Below are positions 1 to 10,634 of a DNA stretch of 64,000 nt, in pieces. The position numbers and the translations under genes are program-made. Position 1 is the first letter of the stretch. Every line of letters begins with the position of its first letter. This stretch comes from Risungbinella massiliensis (lineage in GTDB: Bacteria > Bacillota > Bacilli > Thermoactinomycetales > Thermoactinomycetaceae). Location of the stretch: assembly GCF_000942395.1 (NCBI RefSeq), contig NZ_LN812102.1:1805529-1869528 (forward strand). Reading direction: 5' to 3'. The notes below the pieces were generated by a model, which had not been told where the DNA came from, searched no databases, and worked only from the letters and a program-made list of their open reading frames with translations.

Positions 1-430
<430 letters not shown>

Positions 431-585
431 CGGTCATTACTTTTCGGTGATTGCAACAAAACGTAAAAGACTTCCACGATATTTGATGTCGTAGGAAAAC
501 TTTATTACGTTTTCTTACTTGGCTTTCTGTATCTAATTTTCAAGGTGCGTTTCATTTTTGTGTGCCGCTCGTGGCGACAAGAAAT

Positions 586-614
586 AATATACCACGCTGA
601 AAGCAGAAGGTCAA
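586..614 (-). promoter_or_regulatory. Dedicated promoter of the 23S rRNA unit
   Basis: On the minus strand there is TTGACC, exactly 17 nt, then TATATT: a near-consensus sigma-A promoter. It lies about 150 nt before the 23S 5' end. The first transcribed bases (ATTTCTTGTCGC, then GCGGCAC) match those of the 16S promoter at 5158-5186, so the two promoters are related copies. The adjacent A/T-rich stretch at 615-635 could serve as an UP element. What is seen is the motif; activity is inferred. Confidence 0.88.
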
Positions 615-642
615 TACTTTTTTTATTTTTTTACGTATCAAA

Positions 643-685
643 AACACCTCATCCAATGCAAACGAATTAAAGTCGACAAGGTGTT
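643..685 (-). terminator. Probable terminator after murQ
   Basis: The minus strand has AACACCT and AGGTGTT arms around a loop of about 29 nt, followed by TTTTTG. The stem is short and the loop long, so it is a weaker candidate than others here. It sits between the murQ stop and the 23S promoter, where a terminator would separate the two units. Confidence 0.5.
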
Positions 686-734
686 CATCACGCACTTATT
701 TGAATTAAAGAATGATCTCACTCCTCAGTGGAGT

Positions 735-1637
735 CTAAACCATATGTAACGCTTTCTTCAAAACGCCTTGGCTTTTCTTTAATAATTCTCGTACTTTATC
801 TGGTTTTAGTCCCGTTAGGATCTGAAGAATAGCTGGCTTGGCATGATATTGATGATCTTCCAAGGCTGCTTCAGCTTGCTCTACAGAACATCCAGTTGCT
901 TCTTGGACTATGTTCCTTGCACGTTGTACTAACTTTTCATTTGTTGGCTTCACATCTACCATTAGATTTTGATATACCTTACCTAAACGTATCATAGTAC
1001 CTGTACTAATCATATTTAAAACTAACTTTTGAGCTGTCCCTGCTTTCATCCTCGTAGATCCTGTTACTACTTCTGCACCTGGCACGACAGCAATAGTATC
1101 ATGGGCTACATGCGCAAGTTCAGAATCGTCTGTGCATACAATAGCTGCTGTCTTGGCTCCCAATTGATTAGCATACTCTAATCCACCTATTACATATGGT
1201 GTCCTACCACTAGCAGCTAATCCGATCACTATGTCATTTGGAGTGAGTTGAATAGAGACTAAATCACTTTTCCCCAAATCCGGATCATCTTCTGCACCTT
1301 CTTTGGCTTGAATAAATGCTTCTGGTCCGCCAGCCATTAACGCTACAACCAAATTAGGGTCGGTACCATATGTGGGTGGGCATTCTGATGCATCCAACAC
1401 ACCCAATCGTCCACTGGTACCGGCCCCCATGTAAATTAACCGTCCATTATTCTGAATACAACTTACAGTCTGGTCTATTACTTTGGCGATCGTACCTAAC
1501 TCTCGTTCTACTGCTTTTGGTACTTCATAATCTGCCTTATTTATCTTTTGTACAATCTCCAAAGTACTAAGTTCATCAATATCCATAGTTTCCCTATTAC
1601 GTTGCTCTGTAGATAATTTGTTTAGTTGCAAAATCAT
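735..1637 (-). CDS. murQ: N-acetylmuramic acid 6-phosphate etherase
   Basis: MurQ splits the lactyl ether of MurNAc-6-phosphate to GlcNAc-6-phosphate and D-lactate in the cytoplasm, a step of peptidoglycan recycling. The 300-residue product is the usual family length. It carries a SIS sugar-isomerase fold with the phosphosugar-binding stretch GAGTSGRLGVLDASE near residues 71-85, the ECPPTYGT segment, and VTGSTRMKAGTAQK near 190-203. The ATG is preceded by AAAGGAGC. It follows murP by about 90 nt on the same strand, with a strong hairpin between them, so the two form a MurNAc uptake and degradation unit. No murR regulator is visible. The oddity is the location, between a 16S gene and a 23S gene. 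Confidence 0.95.
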   Translation of the reverse strand: MILQLNKLSTEQRNRETMDIDELSTLEIVQKINKADYEVPKAVERELGTIAKVIDQTVSCIQNNGRLIYMGAGTSGRLGVLDASECPPTYGTDPNLVVALMAGGPEAFIQAKEGAEDDPDLGKSDLVSIQLTPNDIVIGLAASGRTPYVIGGLEYANQLGAKTAAIVCTDDSELAHVAHDTIAVVPGAEVVTGSTRMKAGTAQKLVLNMISTGTMIRLGKVYQNLMVDVKPTNEKLVQRARNIVQEATGCSVEQAEAALEDHQYHAKPAILQILTGLKPDKVRELLKKSQGVLKKALHMV

Positions 1638-1663
1638 AATGTGCTCCTTTCAGTATGTGGAAA

Positions 1664-1706
1664 TTTTTGGGTTTGTACGAAATGTTTTAGTGTACAAACC
1701 CAAAAA
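1664..1706 (-). other. Strong intercistronic hairpin between murP and murQ
   Basis: A perfect 15-bp inverted repeat (TTTTTGGGTTTGTAC and its complement) surrounds a 13-nt loop. On the transcript the stem ends in A residues, not a clear U-tract, so it is more likely an mRNA-stability or processing element, or a partial terminator, that sets the murP:murQ ratio. Function is inferred from position and strength only. Confidence 0.8.
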
Positions 1707-1726
1707 TGTGTCAGCGTTATATTAGC

Positions 1727-3115
1727 TTAATCAAACTGAGATGCCATTTCTTCTTTATATCCAAATAAGTACGTTAAAATGAACCCTCCAATATAAGCAA
1801 TCAGTACACCTGCTAAGTATAACAAGTATTTATTCTCCAGAACGGTGAGGGCAAGGGGAATTCCAGAGATCCCACCTACAGCACTTACTTTGATCGAAAC
1901 CCAAGCAACAAAAGCCCCACCAAGACCTCCGCCTAAACAAGCAGTTATAAAAGGCCGACCAAGTGGTATTGTAACCGCATACATCAATGGTTCTCCAATA
2001 CCCATAAATCCAGGTACTAAAGCACCGGGTATAATCGATTTTAATCGTTTGTTTTTGGTCTTTATCCAGATCGCAATAGCTGCTCCTACTTCACCAGCAC
2101 CCGCCATTGCAAGAATTGGAAGGAGTGGATTTCCTCCTAATGAATTAAGCAGTTCTGTATGAATAGGTATCAGCCCATGATGGAGACCTGTTAATACCAG
2201 TGGTAAAAATAATGCAGATAAAATATATCCAGCGACCGGCCCACCTATATCCATCGCATATTCAAAGGAGCTGGTGATCCCCTCTGCCAATAATCCACCT
2301 ACTGGTTGCACTACATAAAACGTTGCTAGTCCTACCATGATTAGCGTTAACATAGGTGTGATAATAACATCTAGAACAACTGGAACTATTTTACGTAAGT
2401 TACGCTCTACTAATGCTACTAAATAAGCTGCAATTAATACAGCAATTATTCCACCACGACCTGCAGTCAAACTTTCTCCAAAAATCGTTAGTTTTAAATC
2501 TTTAATAGCAGGGTTAAATACTACCAAACCAATAATACCACCAAGCACTGGAGTTCCGCCAAATTCTTTGGTTGTATTCATTCCAATAAAAATAGCGAGA
2601 TATCCAAATAGGCATTGACTGATAAAAGCCAAGATCTGCATGATCGCAATTTGCTTATCTACACCCATTGCTTCTGCGAATTTTACGATTCCATTTAACA
2701 ATCCTGCTCCAATAATTCCTGGAAGTAGCGGAATAAAGATTTGACCAATTTTGCGTAGGAACATTTTAAAAGGAGTTTTATTTTTGGTTTTGTACTTATT
2801 TTTCGTCTCGTTAGCAAGTTGATCCAAATCTTTCTCGCTATTTACATTCGGGACCTTCTCCCCTTTTTGAATACCAAGTATTTCGCAAATTCGCTCTGTT
2901 ATGACGCTCACTTTGCCTGGCCCTAATACTACTTGAATAGTGTCATCTTGGATTATACCCATTACACCAGGAGTCTTTTTTAGCTCTGCTATTTGTACTT
3001 TGCTCTCATCTAACACTTCTACTCGTAATCTGGTCATACAATGGTTGACAGTAACAATATTTTTTCGATTACCTAATAACTCAATGATCTGTTTTGCCAA
3101 CTTCTGATCGGCCAT
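1727..3115 (-). CDS. murP: PTS EIIBC component, N-acetylmuramic acid specific
   Basis: This membrane permease imports and phosphorylates a sugar. The N-terminal EIIB domain (about 1-90) has the phosphorylated cysteine in VNHCMTRLRV near residue 26. A linker leads to an EIIC domain with about ten hydrophobic segments (about 110-455), including the GLHHGLIPIH segment. There is no EIIA domain, as in known MurP proteins, which borrow EIIA from the glucose system. The length of 462 fits MurP (about 455-475). Substrate assignment rests mainly on the adjacent murQ; a glucose- or sucrose-family EIIBC cannot be excluded on sequence alone. The ATG has an AAGGGGG site 7-8 nt upstream, and the 5' leader is long (about 220 nt). 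Confidence 0.85.
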   Translation of the reverse strand: MADQKLAKQIIELLGNRKNIVTVNHCMTRLRVEVLDESKVQIAELKKTPGVMGIIQDDTIQVVLGPGKVSVITERICEILGIQKGEKVPNVNSEKDLDQLANETKNKYKTKNKTPFKMFLRKIGQIFIPLLPGIIGAGLLNGIVKFAEAMGVDKQIAIMQILAFISQCLFGYLAIFIGMNTTKEFGGTPVLGGIIGLVVFNPAIKDLKLTIFGESLTAGRGGIIAVLIAAYLVALVERNLRKIVPVVLDVIITPMLTLIMVGLATFYVVQPVGGLLAEGITSSFEYAMDIGGPVAGYILSALFLPLVLTGLHHGLIPIHTELLNSLGGNPLLPILAMAGAGEVGAAIAIWIKTKNKRLKSIIPGALVPGFMGIGEPLMYAVTIPLGRPFITACLGGGLGGAFVAWVSIKVSAVGGISGIPLALTVLENKYLLYLAGVLIAYIGGFILTYLFGYKEEMASQFD

Positions 3116-3337
3116 TGGAATCCCCCTTATGTTTTGAAAACTTCTAAATCGAGAGACTTCTCTTCAAACAACTAGATACAACAAATGACCAGACACACAT
3201 TTCCCAATAAAGGTTCGTTTCATAGAGTAGGAATTTTGTCTATTATCCACTGAATGTTAATTTGACCTTATCGGGCTTATCAGCAGTAACTCTCCATTAA
3301 GCTTTGCTCAACTTGGAGGTTTGAATTTACTGCCCGT

Positions 3338-3377
3338 TGAAACAAAATAAAATAGTTTCATTAAAATATAACTTCAA
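3338..3377 (-). promoter_or_regulatory. murP promoter with overlapping palindromic operator
   Basis: On the minus strand, TTGAAG (3372-3377), 17 nt, then TATTTT (3349-3354) is a plausible sigma-A promoter. The -10 lies inside a palindrome at 3338-3360 with arms TGAAAC and GTTTCA around an 11-bp A/T core. Such a site would suit an RpiR-family regulator like MurR, or another sugar repressor. Neither activity nor the regulator is shown by the sequence. Confidence 0.5.
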
Positions 3378-3416
3378 TCATGTTCAACTTTTGATCACAT
3401 TTCTATTTTAATATAC

Positions 3417-3445
3417 AAAAAAACCCTTTGCTATATAGCAAAGGG
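3417..3445 (-). terminator. Terminator of the 16S rRNA unit
   Basis: An 11-bp perfect stem (CCCTTTGCTAT and its complement, with little or no loop in the idealised form) is followed on the minus strand by seven T residues. It lies about 87 nt past the 16S 3' end and before the murP promoter. This ends the 16S transcript without reaching any 23S gene. Confidence 0.8.
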
Positions 3446-3458
3446 TAAAAAGTCATAT

Positions 3459-3482
3459 TCTCTGAAAACGAAAGGTGAGAGT
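3459..3482 (-). other. 3' arm of the 16S rRNA processing stem
   Basis: The trailer here is complementary, almost without mismatch, to the 16S leader at 5087-5110: both contain the element TCTNTGAAAACGAAAG on opposite strands. Pairing of leader and trailer forms the long RNase III-type stem that encloses 16S in ordinary operons. Its presence shows that the 16S unit is complete and not a broken remnant. Confidence 0.8.
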
Positions 3483-3531
3483 AACATAGCCGAGTAAAAC
3501 ATTCGAATTTGTATCATGAAAGATACTCCAT

Positions 3532-5036
<1,505 letters not shown>

Positions 5037-5086
5037 AAGTTGAGTTTGAAAGCTCAATAGTAAATCATCTGGCTAAATGTGATACA

Positions 5087-5112
5087 TCTCACTCTTTCGT
5101 TTTCAAAGAACA
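5087..5112 (-). other. 16S leader: boxA-like element and 5' processing arm
   Basis: The leader reads TGTTCTTTGAAAACGAAAG, the typical Bacillus rrn leader element that resembles the boxA antitermination site. It also pairs with the trailer at 3459-3482. An antitermination role is established for such sites in rRNA operons and is inferred here. Confidence 0.65.
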
Positions 5113-5157
5113 TCATTGCTTTTTTGTTTGTGCCGCCTTGTCGCAGCGACAAGAAAT

Positions 5158-5186
5158 AATATATCATGGTTGGATAATAGAGTCAA
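5158..5186 (-). promoter_or_regulatory. Promoter of the 16S rRNA unit
   Basis: On the minus strand TTGACT, 17 nt, TATATT form a near-consensus sigma-A promoter about 125 nt before the 16S 5' end, preceded by an A/T-rich stretch. The initial transcribed bases match those of the 23S promoter at 586-614. It follows directly after the terminator of the upstream helicase gene. Confidence 0.88.
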
Positions 5187-5197
5187 CACTTTTTTAT

Positions 5198-5241
5198 AAA
5201 AAAGAACAGAAGACACTTTTTCATGTCTTCTGTTCTTTTTT
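5198..5241 (-). terminator. Terminator after the helicase gene
   Basis: An 18-bp perfect stem (AAAAAAGAACAGAAGACA and complement) with an 8-nt loop is flanked by A and T runs, so it can work in both directions. On the minus strand it stops the helicase transcript just before the 16S promoter. Confidence 0.92.
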
Positions 5242-5253
5242 CGTGTCTTAAAG

Positions 5254-8200
5254 TTAATTTTCGATGTTTACTTTCTCTTTTATTTTTGGCTTTACAGGCT
5301 CGATCCCAAGTTCTAATAGACGTTCTTGGAGAGCAGATATAATCTCCTCTGGATTCTGAGCATAGCGGCTTGCATAAAGGCGATAGAAATTCCACCCAAT
5401 TCTCTCTAAAACTCGCTGTTGTTTTAGATCATCCCGCCATGCAGCTAGTCCATTCCAAGTGCTATCCCCTTCGATCTGAATCGCTAGTACATTGTCTTTT
5501 CCTTGTACTAGTAAATCAATCATTCCTGCTTCCCAACCTACTTTTACTTTGGATGCAACCTTATAATCTTTTTCCGTTAATATCTGATATATTTCTCTTT
5601 CTAGGTTGCTCTCTAACTTTTCCAGACCTATTGTTTGTTGCTCCTCTTGCTCCAAACACTGCTCTAAGAGAATCCGTCTGACACAACCTTTTGGGAAATC
5701 ATCTATCAGTAAGGAATGGAACAAAATCACTTGATCACGAGCACGACTGATTGCAACGTTATAGTAGCGAAGGTGTTCTTCGCTAGTTAATGCTTTCGTA
5801 GGTTTCTCCGATTGAACCATCGACAGAAGAATGACATCACGTTCATCTCCTTGGAATCGATAGGAGTCTCCAACGACTAGTCGACGTTCTAAAATCTCTT
5901 TTTCCGAAAAATGTTGTTTAATCAAACTGTCCAAGTAATTTACTTGTTCTCCATTCTCAAGCGAAATGATCCCAATTGTCTTTTGATCATATAGAGGATC
6001 CTGTAGCATTTTGCGAATATGTTCGATAATTGCTTCTGCCTCTTGCTTATTACCTCTTGGGTCTGTATGTTTCAAGTTCGGGACATAGACACTCTGCATT
6101 GCTCTACCCGGCAATCGATTCTTTTCTAATGGACGGAGTGCGATGATCTCCTCTCCATACATCAGTTGATTATTAAAGGAAAAAATCGGTGGTACCGAAC
6201 GGAAATGCTCTTTTAGAATCGCTTTTTCCTGGAAAATACGACTAGCTGTATCATACAAACTAACACTAGTATCCAACTGTGTCGCTTGTGGAATGTCATA
6301 TAAATATCGCGTCATAAGATCACGATTAAAGTGTTCTAATAGATCTGTATCAGGTGAGATCTGATTCTCGTCTCCCACCACCATAAACTTGCGAGATCGA
6401 AGTAATAGGCTTAAAGAGAATAGACTGCTTTGACTACTCTCATCTACAATGATGAGATCAAAAGGTTGGTCATCGAGATAGAAGTTCTCCATCACTTTTT
6501 GGACTGGCATAATCCAAATCGGAACTGCATTTTTGCAGTTTTTTAGTTCCTTCTTTGCTTCCTGACGATACTGTTCCATATGTTTGCCAGAACCTGCATT
6601 GATCTTTCTCATCAATTGTAACCACGTAATGAGACTCCGTTTTTCTACTTCGGTCGTCTTTTCCAATAACTCTACCCACGCAGAGTAAGAAATTAATTTT
6701 CGTACAAGCTTCTCTTCTTTGTTTTGTAACTCATGATAACGTTTTTCCAAATGGCGAAGCTCACCAGAATGAGGAACTTTCTCTACATAGTAAGTTAACT
6801 GACTATACATCCAAGCCTGCTCAATATCCATTGGAATTGTTACAACTTCTCCTCTGGAGGATTGCTCTAAAACGGTCGCAAGCCAAGATGGTGCTGACTC
6901 TTTTAGAAGGTCAAGATACTCTTGGAATTTGCGGTATGCAGGCTCTGCTTTCTCCAATTCTGCCAACTCTTTGTATAACTGACTCCATTTATCAACATCC
7001 CCTAACTGACAAGCTTCTAACAGCTCTCCCCAGATCGGGTGCGTTTGTGGCATAATTTGACCAGTTAACAATTTTTGATGCAATTGATGAAAAGCCTGTT
7101 GAAGTCGTTCCCGTTGAGTAGCCAATTCCAATGCTTTTAGTCCTTGATGCAGTTGTTGATGCCACTCCACATTAAACCAATCAACGACCGGAATACCTAA
7201 GCTTTGAACTACAGGTAGGAGAGGTTGGATAATCTGTTCTTGCCAACTTAATAGGTATTCAACTTGTTGAAGCAACTCATCTAATACCATGGTAAGTTGA
7301 GGGTGATCCATCTCCAAACTTGGTCCATTCAAAGACTGCATCAGACGATTCCACTTCAATACTACTCGATGACGGAGTTCCAAACGATCCAATTGTTGAG
7401 CCAGGACTTCAAACTCTTCTATTGTTTCTGGAGGTTTGTTATTTACTAAACAGTCACGGAATAAATACGCCGTTTTCCGAGCTATTACTTGACGGAAAAA
7501 TCTCCCTACTCTTTTTTCCCGACGCATTCTCTCTAGCACCATTTGTACATCTTGTTTCATCTGAGAAATAGCAGGCTGTGTAGGAAGAGTGAATTCATAT
7601 TCAAGTAGATTGTGTTCAATAACTTGAAGAAGTTCACTTTTCTCTCGGAAATCTACTAACAATGTTCTCCAGCGTTCTTGTAATGTCTCATCTTTTAGAA
7701 TAGCCAATTGCCATTCATATTGAGTTAGTACATGGAGCTCTTGAATCGCTTGTTCTACAGAATGAAGAGCAGAAGGTAGAAGATGAGCAATGTTTTGATT
7801 CGTGTTCCAATCGTTAATCGTTCGCTCACTTTGGGAATATTGTTCTTCTACTTGATGTAGCTCTTGCACAATGGAACGGAATGCATTTGGTGTCGGAATT
7901 TCCGATGGACTAGGTCGTTTTAAAAGCAAATTACTAAAGTCAGATTGTGAAAAACGTTGTAGGAGTTTGCTAAATTCCTTCTGCTCCTCGTGAGTTAGAG
8001 GAAACCCTTCTTGAGTCATAATACGATCAGGAAACCAATTGTGATCAGGGTGATCCTGAAGCCATTTGGTAGCAGATACTGCTGTAAAAGCTTGTCCAGA
8101 GAATAGCATTTCCTCATGCTCTAACAATGCACATGCTTCGAGTAAAGATTCTATTTCTTCTAATTCCGCTTTTACCTGAATTCGTTCGACCTGAGTCTGT

Positions 8201-9549
8201 GCAGCTTGGTTTTTTAGCTGATCAATTCGTTTTACTTCCAATCCTTCCGAGATAAAACGGATTGCATGCTCCAGTTCTTTGACCGCTTTTTGATCTCCTC
8301 CGATCATTCGAACACAAAGCGGGCGTAGTTCCTCAGGAATCATCTCTGTTAACACTTCCAACGAACGTTCTTTCTCACTTGTGATTAGAACACGTTTTCC
8401 ATGTGCCAAAAGATGAGCTGCAACATTTACAATCGTGTGGCTTTTTCCTGTCCCAGGAGCTCCTTGTACTACTACTCCATCGCTCTTGGCTAATCGCTCT
8501 AGCACTTGTCTCTGTGCTGAGTTGGATGGCATTGGATACAATACATCTTCAGCCCAAGAGCTCCAATCTTCTGGAGGTAGGGATTCCTCTAAAATTTCCT
8601 CTTCATCTGTCGAGACCAATCGAGCAATATGAGAAGGAATCTCTAAACCGTTCTCTAATGCTTTCCCAGTCTGCTCAATCTCCTCAACCCAAATTTGTCT
8701 TGTCGCTTTTCGAATAAATAGTGCTGGTGTATAGGAAATTCGAGGACTTTCCCACATCTCTATGTATGGTTCTTCTGTCGAATAATATTGACCATCTGGA
8801 CTGATTAAATGGATCACTTTTTGCAAAAATGGAGCAATCTCTTTCTCCTGTCTAGCATTCAAGCTTAAATCCATTTCCTCAATCGTCTCATGAAGCTTTT
8901 TTGCATTGGAGAAATGAACTTGGCTTAACATATCTGTTTCGACAGTAGTACCGATCGCCTTTGGAGTAAGACGAAAAACTCCAGTATCTGAATCAAAGTC
9001 GATCTCGAGTGGAGTTACCAGCAAATGTCGCTGAATCTCCCAATCTTCCACTTTCCAAGTGAGTAAACCGTGCCCCCAAGCGATCTCTTTTTCTTCTTCT
9101 TCCTCCACCAACTGATGATAGAAGGAAAAAAGCTCATCATAAACTCGTTTGGTTCTCCAGTGAACCTTCGCATCATCTGCCCAAGGACTCCAAACTGTAC
9201 CGATCCATTCATCTAACATTTCCTTCAAAATGGGCTCATCAGCAAAATGACGGTCTCCCACCTGTTTGAGTGGCTCGGGAATTTTTTCCGGGTCAGACCA
9301 TTCTGGTATCCACTCTTCTAGTTCTTCTGGCAGTGCAGGGGGAACAGGAATAAATGGACGTTGTACTGTCATCCAAGCCCCATCTAATTCTTGGTTATAT
9401 CCAAGAGACACTCCTCGGATATGATGTAAATCTGTTTGCCACCAAACCCCTTCAAATTTCTTGAGGTCCCGTACAATATCCACACCGCTACCTTTTACTT
9501 CACGCAGATACTCAAAAACTCGGCTTAAACGATTGCGTATTTGGCTCAT
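5254..9549 (-). CDS. Large SF1 (Dna2/Upf1-like) helicase with C-terminal Vsr/DUF559-like nuclease domain
   Basis: The product is about 1430 residues. A Walker A motif (GAPGTGKSHT) lies near residue 360. A long, largely helical insertion with coiled-coil character (about 420-1000) precedes the DESSQ Walker B near 1040, VVGDENQ, the FQGDERDVI motif V region and NVAISRARDQ (motif VI) near 1265. The last 90 residues (MIDLLVQGK, then AIQIEGD, then WRDDLKQQRVLERIGW) resemble the Vsr/DUF559 restriction-like nuclease fold, although the usual YH after the acidic motif reads TW. The N-terminal 340 residues are not recognised. Start: an ATG with GGTGA close upstream is preferred over a GTG 12 nt earlier. 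It is a lone gene with its own terminator. Fusions of SF1 helicase and Vsr-like nuclease occur in phage-defence proteins such as Hhe, so a defence role is possible; a repair role is the alternative. Confidence 0.8.
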   Translation of the reverse strand: MSQIRNRLSRVFEYLREVKGSGVDIVRDLKKFEGVWWQTDLHHIRGVSLGYNQELDGAWMTVQRPFIPVPPALPEELEEWIPEWSDPEKIPEPLKQVGDRHFADEPILKEMLDEWIGTVWSPWADDAKVHWRTKRVYDELFSFYHQLVEEEEEKEIAWGHGLLTWKVEDWEIQRHLLVTPLEIDFDSDTGVFRLTPKAIGTTVETDMLSQVHFSNAKKLHETIEEMDLSLNARQEKEIAPFLQKVIHLISPDGQYYSTEEPYIEMWESPRISYTPALFIRKATRQIWVEEIEQTGKALENGLEIPSHIARLVSTDEEEILEESLPPEDWSSWAEDVLYPMPSNSAQRQVLERLAKSDGVVVQGAPGTGKSHTIVNVAAHLLAHGKRVLITSEKERSLEVLTEMIPEELRPLCVRMIGGDQKAVKELEHAIRFISEGLEVKRIDQLKNQAAQTQVERIQVKAELEEIESLLEACALLEHEEMLFSGQAFTAVSATKWLQDHPDHNWFPDRIMTQEGFPLTHEEQKEFSKLLQRFSQSDFSNLLLKRPSPSEIPTPNAFRSIVQELHQVEEQYSQSERTINDWNTNQNIAHLLPSALHSVEQAIQELHVLTQYEWQLAILKDETLQERWRTLLVDFREKSELLQVIEHNLLEYEFTLPTQPAISQMKQDVQMVLERMRREKRVGRFFRQVIARKTAYLFRDCLVNNKPPETIEEFEVLAQQLDRLELRHRVVLKWNRLMQSLNGPSLEMDHPQLTMVLDELLQQVEYLLSWQEQIIQPLLPVVQSLGIPVVDWFNVEWHQQLHQGLKALELATQRERLQQAFHQLHQKLLTGQIMPQTHPIWGELLEACQLGDVDKWSQLYKELAELEKAEPAYRKFQEYLDLLKESAPSWLATVLEQSSRGEVVTIPMDIEQAWMYSQLTYYVEKVPHSGELRHLEKRYHELQNKEEKLVRKLISYSAWVELLEKTTEVEKRSLITWLQLMRKINAGSGKHMEQYRQEAKKELKNCKNAVPIWIMPVQKVMENFYLDDQPFDLIIVDESSQSSLFSLSLLLRSRKFMVVGDENQISPDTDLLEHFNRDLMTRYLYDIPQATQLDTSVSLYDTASRIFQEKAILKEHFRSVPPIFSFNNQLMYGEEIIALRPLEKNRLPGRAMQSVYVPNLKHTDPRGNKQEAEAIIEHIRKMLQDPLYDQKTIGIISLENGEQVNYLDSLIKQHFSEKEILERRLVVGDSYRFQGDERDVILLSMVQSEKPTKALTSEEHLRYYNVAISRARDQVILFHSLLIDDFPKGCVRRILLEQCLEQEEQQTIGLEKLESNLEREIYQILTEKDYKVASKVKVGWEAGMIDLLVQGKDNVLAIQIEGDSTWNGLAAWRDDLKQQRVLERIGWNFYRLYASRYAQNPEEIISALQERLLELGIEPVKPKIKEKVNIEN

Positions 9550-9703
9550 GATTTCACCCACTACGATAGAGTTCTAAAAATAAGAAAGTATCTAGAAACG
9601 TATACACATTTTATCTATGTAAAATTATAGTATGAAAAAAACGCCTTGGCAGATAATAGTTTTGTTTTTTCTTGTAAAATTTTCAACAATATAAAGAAAC
9701 TAT

Positions 9704-9744
9704 GAAAAAAGACCCCCTACCTTAATGGCAAGTGGTCTTTTTTC
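9704..9744 (-). terminator. Terminator after tmRNA
   Basis: Stem GAAAAAAGACC and its complement, followed by a T run on the minus strand, lies immediately after the tmRNA 3' end. The A/T flanks make it usable in both directions. Confidence 0.88.
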
Positions 9745-9749
9745 TCGTT

Positions 9750-10109
9750 TGGTGGAGGCGAGCGGAGTCGAACCGCTGTCCGAAGACCCCACCCCATCAG
9801 GCTCTCCGAGCGCAGTCACTGTTTGAAATCTCGTCCATCGAATTGTCCAGTGACAAACCCCTCAACAGACCAGCCACTAGATTTCGCAAGAGGGATCGTG
9901 ACATCTCCCTCCGCTAGCCTGCTTAGTTATGAGACTCTAACACTTCACACAGGCGATGAAGAGAAGAGTCCTAGCTGACAATTAGGCAGCTAGTGCAAGA
10001 TTTTGTTGTTTGCCAGTTACATTGGCGTTTGCGTATTTAACGAGATACGCAACCCCTCGGCTCGCTCCTCACAGGACAAAAATCCCCGTCGAATCCCATA
10101 AACGCCCCC
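9750..10109 (-). ncRNA. ssrA: Transfer-messenger RNA
   Basis: The minus strand starts GGGGGCGTTTATGGGATTCGA, the tRNA-Ala-like 5' half, and ends GGTTCGACTCCGCTCGCCTC-CACCA with CCA encoded. The tag frame (9982-10014) follows the Bacillus-type context GTAACT and reads GGC AAA CAA CAA AAT CTT GCA CTA GCT GCC TAA. The encoded degradation tag is therefore (A)GKQQNLALAA, with the LALAA end recognised by ClpXP. tmRNA rescues stalled ribosomes with SmpB, whose gene lies just upstream. The order rnr-smpB-ssrA matches B. subtilis. Confidence 0.97.
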
Positions 10110-10169
10110 ATGAAAAAAGCGTCTGGACTTATGATTTTACCATTAAAACAAATGTTTGACAAGTCTATC

Positions 10170-10634
10170 TTAGCGGTTTTGTTCTTTGATACGACGTTCG
10201 ATCATTCGGTCGGCATCTCGTTTGGCTGCAGATTGTCGTTTATCGTATAGCTTTTTCCCTTTAGCGAGAGCTAAACTCATTTTGGCAAATCCATTTTTTA
10301 AATGTAAATCGAGGGGAATTAGTGTAAGACCTTGTTGCTTGGTTAGACCGATTAATTTACTAATTTCTTTTTTATGAAGCAGTAGCTTTCTAGTTCTGGT
10401 CGAATCTACGTTATGCCGATTTCCTTGCTCAAAAGGACTAATATGCATTCCTACAATAAATGCTTCTCCTCGATCAATTCGCGCATAGGAATCTTGAAGA
10501 TTTACTCTTCCCTGACGGATTGATTTGATCTCAGTACCAGTCAAGACCAAACCAGCTTCATACGTATCTTCTATATGGTACTCGTGAGTTGCTTTTTTAT
10601 TGCGTGCGATCACTTTGCCTTTTTGGGCACTCAT
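10170..10634 (-). CDS. smpB: SsrA-binding protein SmpB
   Basis: SmpB binds the tRNA-like end of tmRNA and delivers it to stalled ribosomes. The 154-residue product matches the usual length and has the OB-fold motifs [18 protein letters not shown] and KKLYDKRQ, with the basic C-terminal tail ([12 protein letters not shown]) that reaches into the mRNA channel. The chosen ATG starts MSAQKGK and has GGTGAG upstream; an earlier in-frame start would add 11 residues with no family support. It lies about 60 nt before the tmRNA on the same strand. Confidence 0.97.
   Translation of the reverse strand: MSAQKGKVIARNKKATHEYHIEDTYEAGLVLTGTEIKSIRQGRVNLQDSYARIDRGEAFIVGMHISPFEQGNRHNVDSTRTRKLLLHKKEISKLIGLTKQQGLTLIPLDLHLKNGFAKMSLALAKGKKLYDKRQSAAKRDADRMIERRIKEQNR

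Noticed and set aside
9732-9917. Plus-strand frame over the tmRNA
   Set aside because: It reads the reverse complement of the tmRNA tRNA-like end; the RNA gene is certain.
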